Source: Mercurialis annua (Eukaryota; Streptophyta; Magnoliopsida; Malpighiales; Euphorbiaceae). From it: 64,000 nt of DNA. Of the stretch, positions 1 to 13,990 are shown in pieces. Each line of letters begins with the position of its first letter. Position 1 is the stretch's first letter. A program made the translations under genes and the position numbers. Location of the stretch: contig NC_065572.1 in assembly GCF_937616625.2 (NCBI RefSeq), positions 39,087,653 through 39,151,652 of the forward strand, read 5' to 3'. The notes beneath the pieces were generated by a model. It was given only the letters and a program-made list of their open reading frames with translations. It made no database searches and was not told where the DNA came from.

Positions 1-165
1 CTGAAATATAATGTTAAATCTCTCGCAATAATCCTTTCGAATCCGTCCTGCTAAAATTTAATATTTCTCTTAAATTTCTCGGAAATCTTTCCGATATCGC
101 CACTCTGGCAACTTAACACTGGACACGTGGTCCAATTAAATACTTAAATATTTTGGGGTATTACA
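1..165 (-). mobile_element. LTR start fragment of element E5
   Basis: On the minus strand this stretch begins TGTAATACCCCAAAATATTT at 165, the same terminus as the E1 LTR (17905, 25170), and an ACGTGTCC block follows as in E1. The adjoining interior starts with a polypurine tract, so this is the start of the 3' LTR of a minus-strand Ty3/Gypsy element. The rest of the LTR lies left of the window. Divergence from E1 soon after the terminus suggests another subfamily. Confidence 0.7.
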
Positions 166-179
166 TTCTTCCCCCCCTT
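166..179 (-). other. polypurine tract of E5
   Basis: Minus strand reads AAGGGGGGGAAGAA directly before the LTR start. This is the expected site of plus-strand DNA priming in LTR retrotransposons. It is longer in G than the E1 and E2 tract (AAGGAGGGGTGAA). Confidence 0.7.
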
Positions 180-2527
180 ATAAAAATTCGTCCTCGAATT
201 TTCATATACTCTTCTTACTTTAATCCCATTTACATTTAGAATTCTTATTCATAGTAGGAATACTGTGTTTGTCTTACGACACTGGTTAGCGCAAGGAATT
301 GTTATCCTACTCTTTGTACTGCTTGCACTTTGGCGTTAGTTATCATTGACAATCTATCTTTGATCTCTTCTTTTTATTCTACAGCGCAATCCATGTATTT
401 GACATTCGTTACTATAAATTCTTATAGTCGTAATTGAACTTTCAGTTCCTTACTAATGTTCAATGATAGCTCATCTTAATGATATTTTATCATTAAGGAT
501 GATAATTTTTGTCACTAAGCTTCCTTATTTAGACAACCCGTTAATCTTCTCTATTTGGTCGTTGTCACGACTTGATCTTGTTTTCTAACACTGGCTAATC
601 TTATCATCATCTCTTGTTGAGTGATGTGGACACTCAAACAACTCATGTTTCACTACTTACGTAGTACCTCTTGTATGACTGTTGCCGTCGTTCGATTGTT
701 ATTTATAGTAGTGCTAGGAATTTATCCTACTATCTGGTACCTTCTTTTATCTCGTTACTTCATTTCTCGTATGAAGATTCTTTCGCTATCGTCACTAGTC
801 ATGGTTATCCATTAGGTAAATCCTCAGGATGTATCCTTATGAGGTCTTCACTTTTCTTGTAAAACTTATTTAACCTTCTTCGTGCATCTTGATATCTCAT
901 ATACCTCTTTATTCATTTGCATATCCATTGATCTATTTCCTTTAAGCATGACGTGCTATTCTTTGAAACTCCTTGTCTCTTCCTACCTTACATCAATCTG
1001 CTTTATCAATCTGGTTTTCAGCCAGAAAGGATTGTTATATGCTTTGATGACGTCGTTATTTACTTCTAGCTTGATCTTCTTATTCCTCATCATTCTTTCT
1101 CTCTTCCCCTGTCATTTTCTTGTTATTGTTTACCTTTTGACCTTCTAAGATGCTTTTAGCATTTGTCGTCATAATCCAATTCTTTCTTATTTTCAAATTC
1201 TTAATCTTAGGTGGCTCTTAGCTTTCGAATCATTTCCTTTTAACTATTATGTAACGTTAGACTTACTTTTTATCATCATCCACGATCTTGCTATTCCACT
1301 TATTACTCCTTTCATCCATATTGCAGACGTATTTCTTCATAATTTTCTTTGATCTCTTGTATTTATTTAACCAATAGGATTAATAGTCTAAGTGCTATGA
1401 TCCTATGGTATTCTTCTTGCATTCCTAATTCACGTTCTTATCGAGTTTCTTGATTATCTTCTATTGCATTATTTGCTTTCCTCCTTAGTGCATTTTTCAC
1501 CTCATGTACTACTTGCGTTTAATATCCACAACATCAATCATTAATAGAGAGTTGTGGCCTTCTTTATCTGAATTTCTCGATGTAGTGTGCTCTCAATCGT
1601 ATACGTATCGTCTTATCGTATTTGTACTGTCATCATGGCCGTTGTAAAGCCGATCCTATGCTGATATCATCCTTATCGTGTCTCGCATATCTGACATTTC
1701 TTGTTTCAGCACTCTGAACGTCGATCACCAATTAAACAATGGGTCGTAGTCCCTTTTTGCCTGAATTATCGACGTAATGCGCTCTCGATTACTTACATAT
1801 TGCACTATTATACTTTTACTGACATCTTAACTGTCAGTGGATCCGATCCTATATTTATGTTATCTTTATCTTTTTCCATTTCCATGTGTTTACAACTACA
1901 TAGAATTTGATCCATCTGGTCCTCTTATCATCCTTCCACGTTACTTTCTCTTTTTCATCTCTCAATAATTCTTATCAAGTCCCTTGTGACTTACGCAAGT
2001 TGTTCGTACCTTTCTATCTCTTATTATTTAAGCTGACTTCTAGTGTTCTTAATTTATCTTTGAATCTTTGTACCTTATCAAATATGTCATGTACCTCTGG
2101 CACTTCCTTGACTATATGCAGAAAGTTAGTGGAATACAGTTCCACTGGTAGCATTCCTTGTGAAAAGGGGCGCATTTGCCTCCTATCCTGATTCAGAATC
2201 ACTTGTGTTTGACCGTTGGCTATCTCCGCATTCTCCCTCAGATGACGATATTTGCGTATACTAGACCATAAATGCTCACTCCGATATTCCTCGTCATGAG
2301 ACTCATCTGATAACTTCTCTTCCCCGAAGTCCCCTTCCTGAGGATCTTCTTCTGGGAATAGATCAAACAAGTTTGATCGTGTCTAACACATCTTAATCCT
2401 TTAAGGATCATAATTAACCTTCTATATCGATCACATTATGCACTTTACTCTTTACTTGATCACAAGCATCCATTACTTTTGTACCTTTCACAACCTACTA
2501 TTCCGCTTCATCATTGAAACCTAGAGG
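180..2527 (-). mobile_element. unassigned interior of E5
   Basis: After the polypurine tract comes an AAATTCGTCCTCGAATTT-like block, shared with E2 next to its tract, then about 2.3 kb that is T-rich on the plus strand. I recognise no integrase, chromodomain, reverse transcriptase or gag motif here. It may be a decayed pol, a 3' untranslated region, or the interior of a non-autonomous element. It ends abruptly where satellite array A begins at about 2528, so the 5' part of E5 is missing. Confidence 0.4.
2014..2370 (-). other. unrecognised open frame inside E5
   Basis: An open frame of 118 codons runs on the minus strand. It opens after a TAG with a TTG codon; the first ATG is near codon 67. 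The translation is rich in acidic residues in its first third (Glu/Asp runs such as PEEDPQEGDFGEE) and then becomes mixed and helix-prone. I do not recognise the family. It is the only sizeable frame in the E5 interior and could be a remnant of an element-encoded protein or a chance frame. Confidence 0.2.
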
Positions 2528-3360
2528 TGGCTTAAATCGCTAAAAAAGATGAAACGTTTGGTTTTGTTTCGTAATGTTTGTAAACGTTAGGCTTAAATCG
2601 CTAAAAAGGTGAAACGTTTGGATTTGTTTCGTAATGTTTGTAAATGTTTGGGTTCAATCGCTAAAAAGGGGAAACGTTTGGATTAGTTTCCTAGCGTTTG
2701 TAAACATTTGGCTTAAATCGCTAAAAATGTGACACGTTTGGTTTTGTTCCGTAACGTTTGTAAACGTTTGGCTTAAATTGTTAAAAAGGTGAAAAGTTTG
2801 GCTTTATTTCGTAACGTTTGTAAACGTTTAGCTTAAATGGCTAAAAACGTGAAACGTTTGAATTTGCTTCGTAACGTTTTCAACGTTTGGATTTGTTTCG
2901 AAACATTTGGATTTGTTTCGTAACATTTGTAAATGTTTGGCTTCAATCACTAAAAAGGTGAAACGTTTGGATTTGTTTCGTAACGTTTTTAAACGTTTGA
3001 CTTAAATTGCTAAAAAGGTGAAACACTTTGATTTGTTTCGTTATGTTTTTAAACGTTTAGCTTAAATTGCTAAAAAGGTGAAACATTTGAATCTGTTTCA
3101 TAACCTTTGGAAACGTTTGGCTTAAATCGCTAAAAAGGTGAAACATTTGCATTTTTTTCGTAACATTTGTAAACGATTGGCTTAAATAGCTAAAAAGGTG
3201 AAACGTTTGGATTTGTTTCGTAACGTTTGTAAAGGTTTGACTTATATTGCTAAAAAGGTGAAACTGTTTTATTTGTTTCGTTACGTTTTTAAAGGTTTGG
3301 CTTAAATTGCTAAAAAGGTGAAACGCTTTGATTTGTTTCGTTACATTTTTAAACGTTTGT

Positions 3361-5278
3361 CTTAAATTGCTAAAAAGATGAAATATTTGGATTTGTTTCA
3401 TAACCTCTGGAAACGTTTGGCTTAAATCGCTAAAAAGGTGAAACATTTGGATTTTTTTCGTAACGTTTGTAAACGTTTGGCTTAAATAGCTAAAAAGGTG
3501 AAACGTTTTGGATTTGTTTCGTAACGTTTGTAAACGTTTGGCTTATATTGCTAAATAGGTGAAACGCTTGGTTTTGTTTCGTAATGTTTGTAGAGGTTCG
3601 GCTTAAATTGCTAAAAAAGTGAAATGCTTAAATTTGTTTCGTAACGTTTGTAAAGGTTTAGCTTAAATTGCTAAAAAGGTTTAACGCTTGGTTTTATTTC
3701 GTAACATTTGTAAGCGTTTGGCTTTAATTGCTAAAAAAGGGAAACGCTTTGATTTGCTTCGTTACGTTTTTAAACGTTTGGTTTAAATTACTAAAAAGGT
3801 GAAACACTTTGATTTGTTTCGTTACGTTTTTAAACGTTTGGCTTAAATTGCTACAAAGGGAAACTTTTGGAATTTTTTATAACGTTTGAAAACGTGTGGC
3901 TTAAATAGCTAAAAAGGTGAAACGTTTGGATTTGTTTCGTAATGTTTGTAAATGTTTGGCTTAAATTGCTAAAAAGGTGAAACGCTTGGATTTGTTTCGT
4001 AACGTTTGTAAACGTTTGGCTTAACTTGCTAAAAAGGGGAAACGCTTGGATTGGTATCGCAACGTTTGTAAACGTTTGGCTTAAATTGCTAAAAAGATGA
4101 AACGCTTGGATTTGTTTCGTAACGTTTGTAAAGGTTTGGCTTAAATTGCTAAAAAGGTTAAACACTTTGTTTTGTTTCATCACGTTTGAACACGTTTGGC
4201 TTAAATTGCTAAAAACATGAAACTCTTTGATTTGTTTCATAACGTTTTTAAACGTTTGGCTTAAATTGCTAAAAAGGTGAAACGCTTTGATTTGTTTCGT
4301 TACGTTTTTAAACGTTTGGCTTAAATTGCTAAAAAGGTGAAACATTTGGATTTGTTTCTTAACCTCTGGAATCGTTTGACTTAAATCGCTAAAAAGGTGA
4401 AACATTTGGATTTTTTTCGTAACGTTTGTAAACGTTTGGCTTAAATAGCTGAAAAGGTGAAACGTTTTGGATTTGTTTCGTAACGTTTGTAAACGTTTGG
4501 CTTATATTGCTTAAAAGGTGAAACGCTTGGTTTTGTTTCGTAACGTTTGTAGAGGTTCGGCTTAAATTGCTAAAAAAGTGAAACGCTTGGATTTGTTTCG
4601 TAACGTTTGTAAAGGTTTAGCTTAAATTGCTAAAAATGTTTAACGGTTGGTTTTGTTTCGTAACATTTGTAAATGTTTAGCTTTAATTGCTAAAAAAGGG
4701 AAACGCTTTGATTTGCTTCGTTGCGTTTTTAACGTTTGGTTTAAATTACTAAAAAGGTGAAACGCTATGATTTGTTTCGTTACGTTTTTAAACGTTTGGC
4801 TTAAATTGCTACAAAGGGAAACGTTTGGATTTTTTTATAACGTTTAAAAACGTGTGTCTTAAATAGCTAAAAAGGTGAAACGTTTGGATTTGTTTCGTAA
4901 TGTTTGTAAACGTTTGGCTTAAATTGCTAAAAAGGTGAAACGCTTGGATTTGTTTCGTAACGCTTGTAAACATTTGGCTTAACATGCTAAAAAAGGGAAA
5001 CGCTTGGATTGGTATCGCAACGTTTGTAAACGTTTGGCTTAAATTGCTAAAAAGATGAAACGCTTGGATTTGTTTCGTAATGTTTGTAAAGGTTTGACTT
5101 AAATTGCTAAAAAGGTTAAACACTTGGTTTTGTTTCGTCACGTTTGTAAACGTTGGCTTAAATTGCTAAAAAGGTGAAACGCTTTTATTTGTTTCATAAC
5201 GTTTTTAAACGTTTGGCTTAAATTGCTAAAAAGGTAAAACGCTTTGATTTGTTTCATTACGTTTTTAAACGTTTGGCT
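3361..5278 (+). repeat. tandem higher-order repeat, period about 959 bp
   Basis: Rare unit variants recur in the same order 959 bp apart: the AACCTCTGG variant at 3402 and 4361, the TAGAGGTTCGG variant near 3590 and 4550, CTACAAAGGG at 3851 and 4809, and GGTATCGCAACG at 4053 and 5011. The period is 16 monomers. This implies duplication of a 16-unit block. Confidence 0.8.
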
Positions 5279-8200
5279 TAAATTGCTAAAAAGGTGAAAC
5301 ATTTGGATTTGTTTCTTAACTTTTATAAACGTTTGGCTTAAATAGCTAGAAAAGGTGAAACATTTGCATTTTTTTCGTAACGTTTGTAAACGTGTGGCTT
5401 AAATCGCTAAAAAGGTGAAACGCTTGGATTTGTTTCATAACGTTTATAAACGTTTGTTATAAATTGCTAAAAAGATGAAACGCTTGGATTTGTTTCGTAA
5501 CGTTTGTAAACGTTTGGCTTAACTTGCTAAAAAGGTGAAACACTTGGATTGGTTTCGTAACGTTTGGCTTAAATTGCTAAAAAGGTGAAACGCTTGGATT
5601 TATTTCGTAACGTTTGTAAAGGTTTGGCGTAAATTGCTAAAAAGTTTAAACAATTGGTTTTGTTTCGTCACGTCTGTAAACGTTTGGCTTAAATTGCTAA
5701 AAAGGTGAAACGCTTTGATTATTTTCGTAACGTTTTTAAACGTTTAGCTTAAATTGCTAAAAAGGTGAAAGACTTTGATTTGTTTCGTTACGTTTTTAAA
5801 TTTTTGGCTTAAATTGCTAAAAAGGTGAAACATTTGGATTTGTTTCATAACCTTTGTAAACGTTTGGCTTAAATCGCTAAAAAGGTGAAACAATTGGATT
5901 TTTTCGTAACGTTTGTAAATGTTTGGCTTAAATTGCTAAAAAGGTGAAACGCTTGGATTTGTTTCATAACGTTTGTAAATGTTCGGCTTAAATTTCTAAA
6001 ATGGTGAAACCATTGGATTTGTTTCGTATCGTTTGTAAACGTTTGACTTAAATTGCTAAAAAGCTCAAATATTTGGATTTGTTTCGTAACCTTTGTGAAC
6101 GTTTGGCTTAAATCGCTAAAAAGGTGAAACGTTTGAATTAGTTTCGTACATTTGTAAAAGTTTGGATTTGTTTCATACGTTTGTCAATGTTTGACTTAAA
6201 TCGCTAAAAAGGTGAAATGGTTGAATTTGTTTCGTAAAGTTTTTAAAGGTCGGCTTAATTTGCTAAAAAGGTGAAACGCTTAGATTTGTTTCGAAACGTT
6301 AATAAATGTTTGGCTTATATTGCTAAAAAGGTGAAACGCTTGGTTTTTTTCGTAACTTTTGCAAACGTTTGGCTTAAATTGCTAAAAATATGAAACAATT
6401 GGATTTTTTCATAACGTTTGTAAACGTTTGGCTTAAATTGCTAAAAAGATGAAACGCTTGGTTATGTTTCGTAACGTTTGTAAACATTTGGCTTAAATTG
6501 CTAAAAATGTGAAACGTTTGAATTTGTTTCGTAACGTTTTAAACGTTTGTCTTAAATTGCTAAAAATGGGAAACGTTTGGATTTATTTTGTAACATTTGT
6601 AAACGTTTGGCTTCAATCTCTAAAACTCTGAAATGTTTAGATTTGTTTCTTAACGTTTGTAAACGTTTGGCTTAAATAGCTAAAAAGGTGAAACGCTTGG
6701 ATTTGTTTTGTAACGTTTGTAAACGTTTGGCTTATATTGCTAAAAAGGAGAAACGCTTGGATTTATTTTATAACGTTTGTAAATGTTTTGCTTAAATTGC
6801 TAAAAAGGTGAAACGCTTGATTTTGTTTCGTAACGTTTGGAAAGGTTTGGCTTTAATCTCAAAAAATCTGAGCGTTTGGATTTGTTTCGTAACGTTTTAA
6901 GCGTTTGGTTTTGTTTCGCAGCATTTTAAGCGTTTGGATTTGTTTCGTAACGTTTCTAAACGTTTGGCTTAAATCGGTAAAAAGGTGAAAAGTTTGGATT
7001 TCTTTCGTAACGTTTGTAAATGTGTGGCTTAAATTGCTAAAAAGGTGACACGTTTGGATTTGTTTCGTAATGTTTGTAAGCGTTTGGTTGAAATCGGTAA
7101 AAAGGTGAAACGTTTGGATTTGTTTCATAACGTTTGTAAACGTTTGGCTTAAATCGCAATAAAGGCGAAAAGTTTGGATTTCTTTGGTAACGTTTGTAAA
7201 CGTTTGGCTTAAATTGCTAAAAAGGTGAAACGTTTGGATTTTTTTCGTAACGTTTGGCTTAAATTACTACAAAGGTGAAACGCTTGGATTTGTTTCCTAA
7301 TGTTTGTAAACATTTGGCTTAAACAGTTAAAAAGGTGAAATGCTTGGATTTGTTTTGTAACGTTTGTAAACGTTTGGTTTAAATTGCTAAAAAGGTGAAA
7401 CATTTAGATTTGTTTGGTGACCTTTGTAAATGTTTGGCTTAAATCGCTAAAAAGTTGAAACGTTTGGATTTGTTTCTTAATGTTTGTACACGCTAGGCTT
7501 AAATCGTTAAAAAGGTGAATGTTTGGATTTGTTTCGTAACGTTTGAAAGAGTTAGGATTCAATCGCTAAAAAGGTCAAATGTTTGAATTTGTTTCGTAAC
7601 GTTTGTAAATGTTTGGCATAAATCGCTAAAAAGGTGAAATGTTTGCATTTGTTTCGTAACGTTTTAAACGTTCGGCTTAAAACGCTAAAATGGGAAATAT
7701 TTGGATTTGTTTCGTAATATTTGTAAACGTTTGATTTAAATTGCTAATAAGGTGAAATGTTTGGTTTTGTTACCTAACGTTTTTAAACGTTCGGCTTAAA
7801 TCGCTAAGAAGGTTAAACGTTTGTATTTGTTTCGTAATGTTTGTAAATGTTTAGCTAAAATTGCTAAAAAGGTGAAATGTTTGGATTTGTTTCGTAGCGT
7901 TTGTAAACGTTTGGCTTAAATTACTAAAAAGGTGAAAAGCTTGGATTTTATTCGGAACGTTTGTAAACGTTTTGCTTAAATTTCTAAAAAAAGTGAAACG
8001 TTTGGATTTGTTTTGCAACGTTTGTAAATGTTTGGCTTAAATTGCTAAAAAGGTGAAACGCTAGGTTTTGTTTTCGTAACATTTGTAAAGGTTTGGCTTA
8101 AATCTCTAAAAATGTGCAACGTTGGGATTTGTTTCGTAATGTTTTAAACGTTTGGTTTTGTTTCGTAACGTTTGTAAATATTTGGCTTAAATCGCTAAAA

Positions 8201-8593
8201 AGGTGAAACACTTGGATTTGTTTTGAAACCTTTTTAATCGTTTGGCTTATATTGCCAAAAAGGCGAAACATTTGGATTTGTTTCGTAACGTTTGTAAACG
8301 TTTGGCTTAAATCGCTAAAAAGGCAAATCGTTTGGATTTGTTTCGTAACGTTTGTAAACGTTTGGCTTAAATCGCTAAAAAGGTTCAATGTTTGGATTTG
8401 TTTTGCAACATTTGTAAACGTTTGGCTTAAATCGCTAAAAAGGTTCAATGTTTGGATTTGTTTTGCAACATTTGTAAACGTTTGGCTTAAATCGCTAAAA
8501 AGGTTCAACGTTTGTAAATGTTTGGCTTAAATCGCTAAAAAGGGGAAACGTTTGGATTTGTTTCATAACGTTTGTAAACGTTTGGCTTAAATT

Positions 8594-11500
8594 GCCAAAA
8601 AGGTGAAACGCTTGGATTTGTTTCGTAACGTTTGTAAACGTTTGGCTTAAATTGCTAAAAAGGTGAAACACTTGGATTTGTTTAGTAATGTTTTTAAACA
8701 TTTGGCTTAAATTGCTAAAAAGGTGAAACGCTTGGTTTTGTTTCATAACGTTTGTAAACGTTTGGTTTAAATCGCTAAAATTGTGAAGCGTTTAAATTTG
8801 TTTCGTAACGTTTTAAACGTTTGGTTTTGTTTCGTAACGTTTGTAAACGTTTGGCTTATATCGCTAAAAAGGTGACACGTTTGGATTTGTTTCGTAACGT
8901 TTATAAACGTTTGGCTTAAATCGCTAAAAAGGTGAAACGTTCGGATTTGTTTCTTAACGTTTGGAAACGTTTTGCTAAGATCGGTAAAACGGTGAAACGT
9001 TTGGATTTGTTTCGTAACGTTTGCAAACGTTTGGCTTAAATCGCGAAAAAGGTGAAACGTTTCAATTTGTTTCGTAACGTTTGTAAATGTTTGGTTTAAA
9101 TTGCTAAAAAAGTGAAACGTTTGGATTTGTTTCGTAGTGTTTGTAAAATTTGGTTGAAATAGCTAAAAAGGGGAAACGTTTGGATTTGTTTCGTACCGTT
9201 TGTAAACGTTTGGCTTAAATCGTTAAAAATGAAAAACATTTGGATTTGTTTCGTAACGCCTGTAAACGTTTGGCTTAAATTGCTAAAAAGGTGAAACGCT
9301 TGGTTTTGTTTTGTAAAGTTTCTAAACGTTTGGCTTAAATTGCTAAATATGGGAAAAGTTTGGATTTGTTTCGTAACGTTTGCAAACGTTTGCCTTTAAT
9401 CACTAAAAATATGAAACGTTTGGATTTGTTTCGCAACGTTTGTGAACGTTTGGCTTAAATCGATAAAAAGGTGAAACGTTTGGATTAAATTTGTAAAGTT
9501 TTAAACATTTGGCTTAAATTACTAAAGTGGGGAAACGTTTGGATTTGTTTCGTAACGTTTGTAAACATTTGGCTTAAATCGCTAAAAAGGTGAAACATTT
9601 GGTTTTGTTTCTTAACGTTTGTAAACGTTTGGTTTTGTTTCATAACGTTTGGATTTGTTTTTGTAAGGTTTGTAAACGTGTGGGTTAAATCGCTACAAAG
9701 GTGAAACGTTTGGATTTATTTCTTAACGTTTGTAAACGTTTTGCTTAAATCGCTAAAAAGGTGAAACGTTTGGATTTGTTTAGCAAAGTTTCTAAACGTT
9801 TGGCTTAAATTGCTAAAAAGTCAAAATGCTTAAATTTGTTTCGTATCGTTTTAAACGTTTGGTTTTGTTTCGTAATGTTTGTAAATGTTTGGCTTAAATC
9901 GCAAAAAAGGTGAAACATCATGTTTTTTTTGGTAATGTTTGTAAGGGTTTGGCTTAAATCGCTAATAAGGTGAAATGTTTGGATTTGTTTCGTAACGTTT
10001 GTAAACGTTTGGCTTAAATCGCTAAAAAGGTGAAACATTTGGATTTTTTTTGTAAAGTTTTTAAACGTTTGGCTTAAATCGCTAATAAGGTGAAACACTT
10101 GGATTTGTTTCGTAACGTTTGTAAACTTTTGGCCTAAATTGCTAAAAAGGTGAAAAGTTTGGATTTTTTTCGAAACGTTTGTAAACGTTTGGCTTAAATT
10201 GCTAAAAAGTTGAAACACTTGGATTTGATTCGTAACGTTTATAAACGTTTGGCTTAAATCGCTAAAAGGGGAAACGTTTTGTTTTATTTCGTAACGTTTG
10301 TAAACGTTTGGCTTAAATCGCTAAAAGGGTGAAACATTTGGATTAGTTTCGTAACGTTTGTAAACGTTTGTTTTAAATCTCTAAAAAGGTGAAACGTTTG
10401 GATTTGTTTTGTATCGTTTGTAAACGTATGGCTTAAATTGCTAAAAAGGGTTTCATAACGTTTTAAACGTTTGGATTAGTTTCGTAACGTTTGGCTTAAA
10501 TCGCTAAAAAGGTGAAACATTTGGATTTGCTTCCTAAAGTTTGCAAATGTTTGGCTTAAATATCTAAAAAGGGGAAACGTTTGGCTTAAATCGCAAAAAC
10601 GTTGAAACGTTTTGTTTTGTTTCGTAACGTTTGTAAACGTTTGGCTGAAATTGCTAAAGAGGTTAAACGTTTGGATTTAAATTGCTAAAAAGATGACATG
10701 CTTGGATTTGTTCGTAACGTTTGTAAACGTTTGGCTTAAATCGCTAAAAAGGTAAAACGTTTAAATTTGTTTTGTAACGTTTGTAAACGTTTGGCTTATA
10801 TCGTAAAAAGGTGAAACATTTGGTTTTGTTTCGTAATGTTTGTAAATGTTTTGCTTAAATCGCTAAAAAGCTTAAACACTTGGATTTGTTTTGAAACCTT
10901 TGTAATCGTTTGGCTTATATTGCTAAAAAGGCAAAACATTTGGATTTGTTTCGTAACATTTGCAAACGTTTGGCTTAAATGGCTAAAAAGGTAAAACGTT
11001 TGGATTTGTTTCATAACGTTTGTAAACGTTTGGCTTAAATCGCTAAAAAGGTTCAACGTTTGGATTTGTTTTGCAACATTTGTAAATGTTTGGCTTAAAT
11101 CGCTAAAAAGGTTCCACGTTTGGATTTGTTTCGTAACATTTGTAAATGTTTGGCTTAAATCGCTAAAAAAGGGAAACGTTTGGATTTGTTTCATAACGTT
11201 TGTAAACGTTTGGCTTAAATTGCCAAAAAGGTGAAACGCTTGGATTTGTTTCGTAACGTTTGTAAACGTTTGGCTTAAATTGCTAAAAAGGTGAAACACT
11301 TGGATTTGTTTAGTAATATTTTTAAACATTTGGTTTAAATTGCTAAAAAGGTGAAACGCTTGGTTTTGTTTTATAACGTTTGTAAACGTTTGGTTTAAAT
11401 CGCTAAAAATGTGAAACGTTTAAATTTGTTTAGTAACGTTTTAAACGTTTGGTTTTGTTTCGTAACGTTTGTCAACATTTGGCTTATATCGCTAAAAAGG

Positions 11501-13990
11501 TGACACGTCTGGATTTGTTTCGTGACATTTATAAACGTTTGGCTTAAATCGCTACAAAGGTGAAACGTTGGGATTTGTTTCTTAAAGTTTGTAAACGTTT
11601 TGCTTAAATCGCTAAAACGTTTGGATTTGTTTCGTAACGTTTGCAAACGTTTGGCTTAAATAGCAAAAAAGGTGAAACGTTTCGATTTGTTTCGTAACGT
11701 TCGGTTTAAATTGCTAAAAAAGTGAAACGTTTAGATTTGTTTCATAGTGTTTGTAAACGTTTGGCTTAAATAGCTAAAAAGGCAAAACGTTTGGATTTTT
11801 TTCTTACCGTTTGTAAACGTTTGGCTTAAATCGTTAAAAATGTGAAACGTTTGGATTTGTTTCGTAACGCTTGTAAATGTTTGGCTTAAATTGCTAAAAA
11901 GGTGAAACGCTTTGTTTTGTTTTGTAACGTTTGTAAACGTTTGGCTTAAATTTCTAAATATGGTAAAAGTTTGGATTTGTTTCGTAACGTTTGTAAACGT
12001 TTGCCTTCAATAACTAAAAATGTGAAACGTTTGGATTTGTTTCGTAACGTTTGTGAACATTTGGCTTAAATCGCTAAAAAGGTGAAACATTTGGTTTTGT
12101 TTAGTAACGTTTGTAAATGTTTGGTTTTGTTTCGTAACGTTTGGATTTGTTTCGTAAGGTTTGTAAACGTTTAAGCTAAATCGCTACAAAGGTGAAACGT
12201 TTGGATTTTTTACGTAACGTTTTTAAACGTTTGGCTTAAATCGCTAATAAGGTAAAATGCTTGGATTTGTTTCGTAACGTTTGTAAACTTTGGGCTTAAA
12301 TTGCTAAAACGTTGAAACGTTTAGTTTTGTTTCGTAACGTTTGTAAACGTTTGGCTGAAATCGCTAAAGAGGGAAACGTTTGGATTTAAATTGCTAAAAA
12401 GGTGACACGCTTGGATTTGTTTGTAACGTTTGTAAACGTTTGTCTTAAATCGCTAAAAAGGGGAAACATTTGGATTTGTTCAGTAACGTTTGTAAACGTT
12501 TGGCTTATATCGTAAAAAGGTGAAACATTTGGTTTTGTTTCGTAACGTTTGTAAACGTTTGGTTTAAATTGCTAAAAAGGGTAAACACTTGGATTAGTTT
12601 CGTAGCGTTTGTAAACATTTGGCTTAAATCGCTTAAAAGGCGAAACATTTAATTTTGTTTTGTAATGTTTGTAAACGTTCAGCTTAAATCGCTAAAAAGG
12701 CGAAACATTTGGATTTATTTCGTAATGTTTGTAAATGTTCGGCTTAAATCGCTTAAAAGGTGAAACATTTGGTTTTATTCTGTAACGTTTGTAAACTTTC
12801 GGCTTATATTGCTAAAAAGGTGAAACGTTTGAATTTGTTTCGTAACGTTTGCTAACGTTTGGCTAAAATGGCTAAAAAGGTAAAACGTTTGGATTTGTTT
12901 CGTAGCGTTTGTAAACGTTTGGCTTAAATCACTAAAAAGGTTCAACGTTTGGATTTGTTATGCAACATTTGTAAACGTGTGGCTTAAATCGCTAAAAAGG
13001 TTCAACGTTTGGATTTGTTTCGTAACATTTGTAAATGTTTGGCTTATATCGCTAAAAAGGGGAAACATTTGGATTTGTTTAATAACGTTTGTAAACATTT
13101 GGCTTAAATTGCCAAAAAGGTGAAACGCTTGGATTTGTTTCGTAATGTTTGTAAACGTTTGGCTTAAATTGCTAAAAAGGTGAAACGCTTGAATTTGTTT
13201 AGTAATGTTCGTAAACATTTGGCTTAAATTGCTAAAAAGGTGAAACGCTTGGTTTTGTTTCGTAACGTTTGTAAACGTTTGGTTTAAATCGCTAAATATG
13301 TGAAACGTGTGAATTTGTTTCGTAACGTTTTAAAAGTTTGGCTTTGTTTCGTAACGTTTGTAAACGTTTGGCTTATATCGCTAAAAAGGTGACACATTTG
13401 GATTTGTTTCGTAACATTTATAAACGTTTGATATAAATCGCTAAAAAGGTGAAACGTTCGGATTTTTTTCTTAACGTTTGTAAACGTTTTGCTTAAATCG
13501 CTAAAACGGTGAAACGTTTGGATTTGTTTCGTAACGTTTGCAAACGTTTGGCTTAAATCGCGAGAAAGGGGAAACGTTTCGATTTGTTTCGTAACGTTTG
13601 TAAACGTTTGGTTTAAATTGCTAAAAAAGTGAAACGTTTGGATTTGTTTCATAGTGTTTGTAAACGTTTGGCTTAAATAGCTAAAAAGGCAAAACGTTTG
13701 GATTTGTTTCTTACCGTTTGTAAACGTTTGGCTTAAATCGTTAAAAATGTGAAACGTTTGGATTTGTTTCGTAACGCTTGTAAATGTTTGGCTTAAATTG
13801 CTAAAAAGGTGAAACGCTTTGTTTTGATTTGTAACGTTTGTAAACGTTTGGCTTAAATTGCTAAATATGGTAAAAGTTTGGATTTGTTTCGTAGCGTTTG
13901 TAAACGTTTGCCTTCAATAACTAAAAATGTGAAACGTTTGGATTTGTTTCGTAACGTTTGTGAATGTTTGGCTTAAATCGCTAAAAAGGT
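8594..13990 (+). repeat. three copies of a higher-order satellite block
   Basis: A series of variant units occurs three times in the same order. GCCAAAAAGGTGAAACGCTT is at 8594, 11222 and 13111, and the TTGCCTT variant is at 9390, 12001 and 13908. Copies cover at least 8594-9470, 11222-12080 and 13111-13990. Spacing is about 2.62 kb between the first two and 1.90 kb between the last two, so sequence between copies was gained or lost after duplication. Confidence 0.7.
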
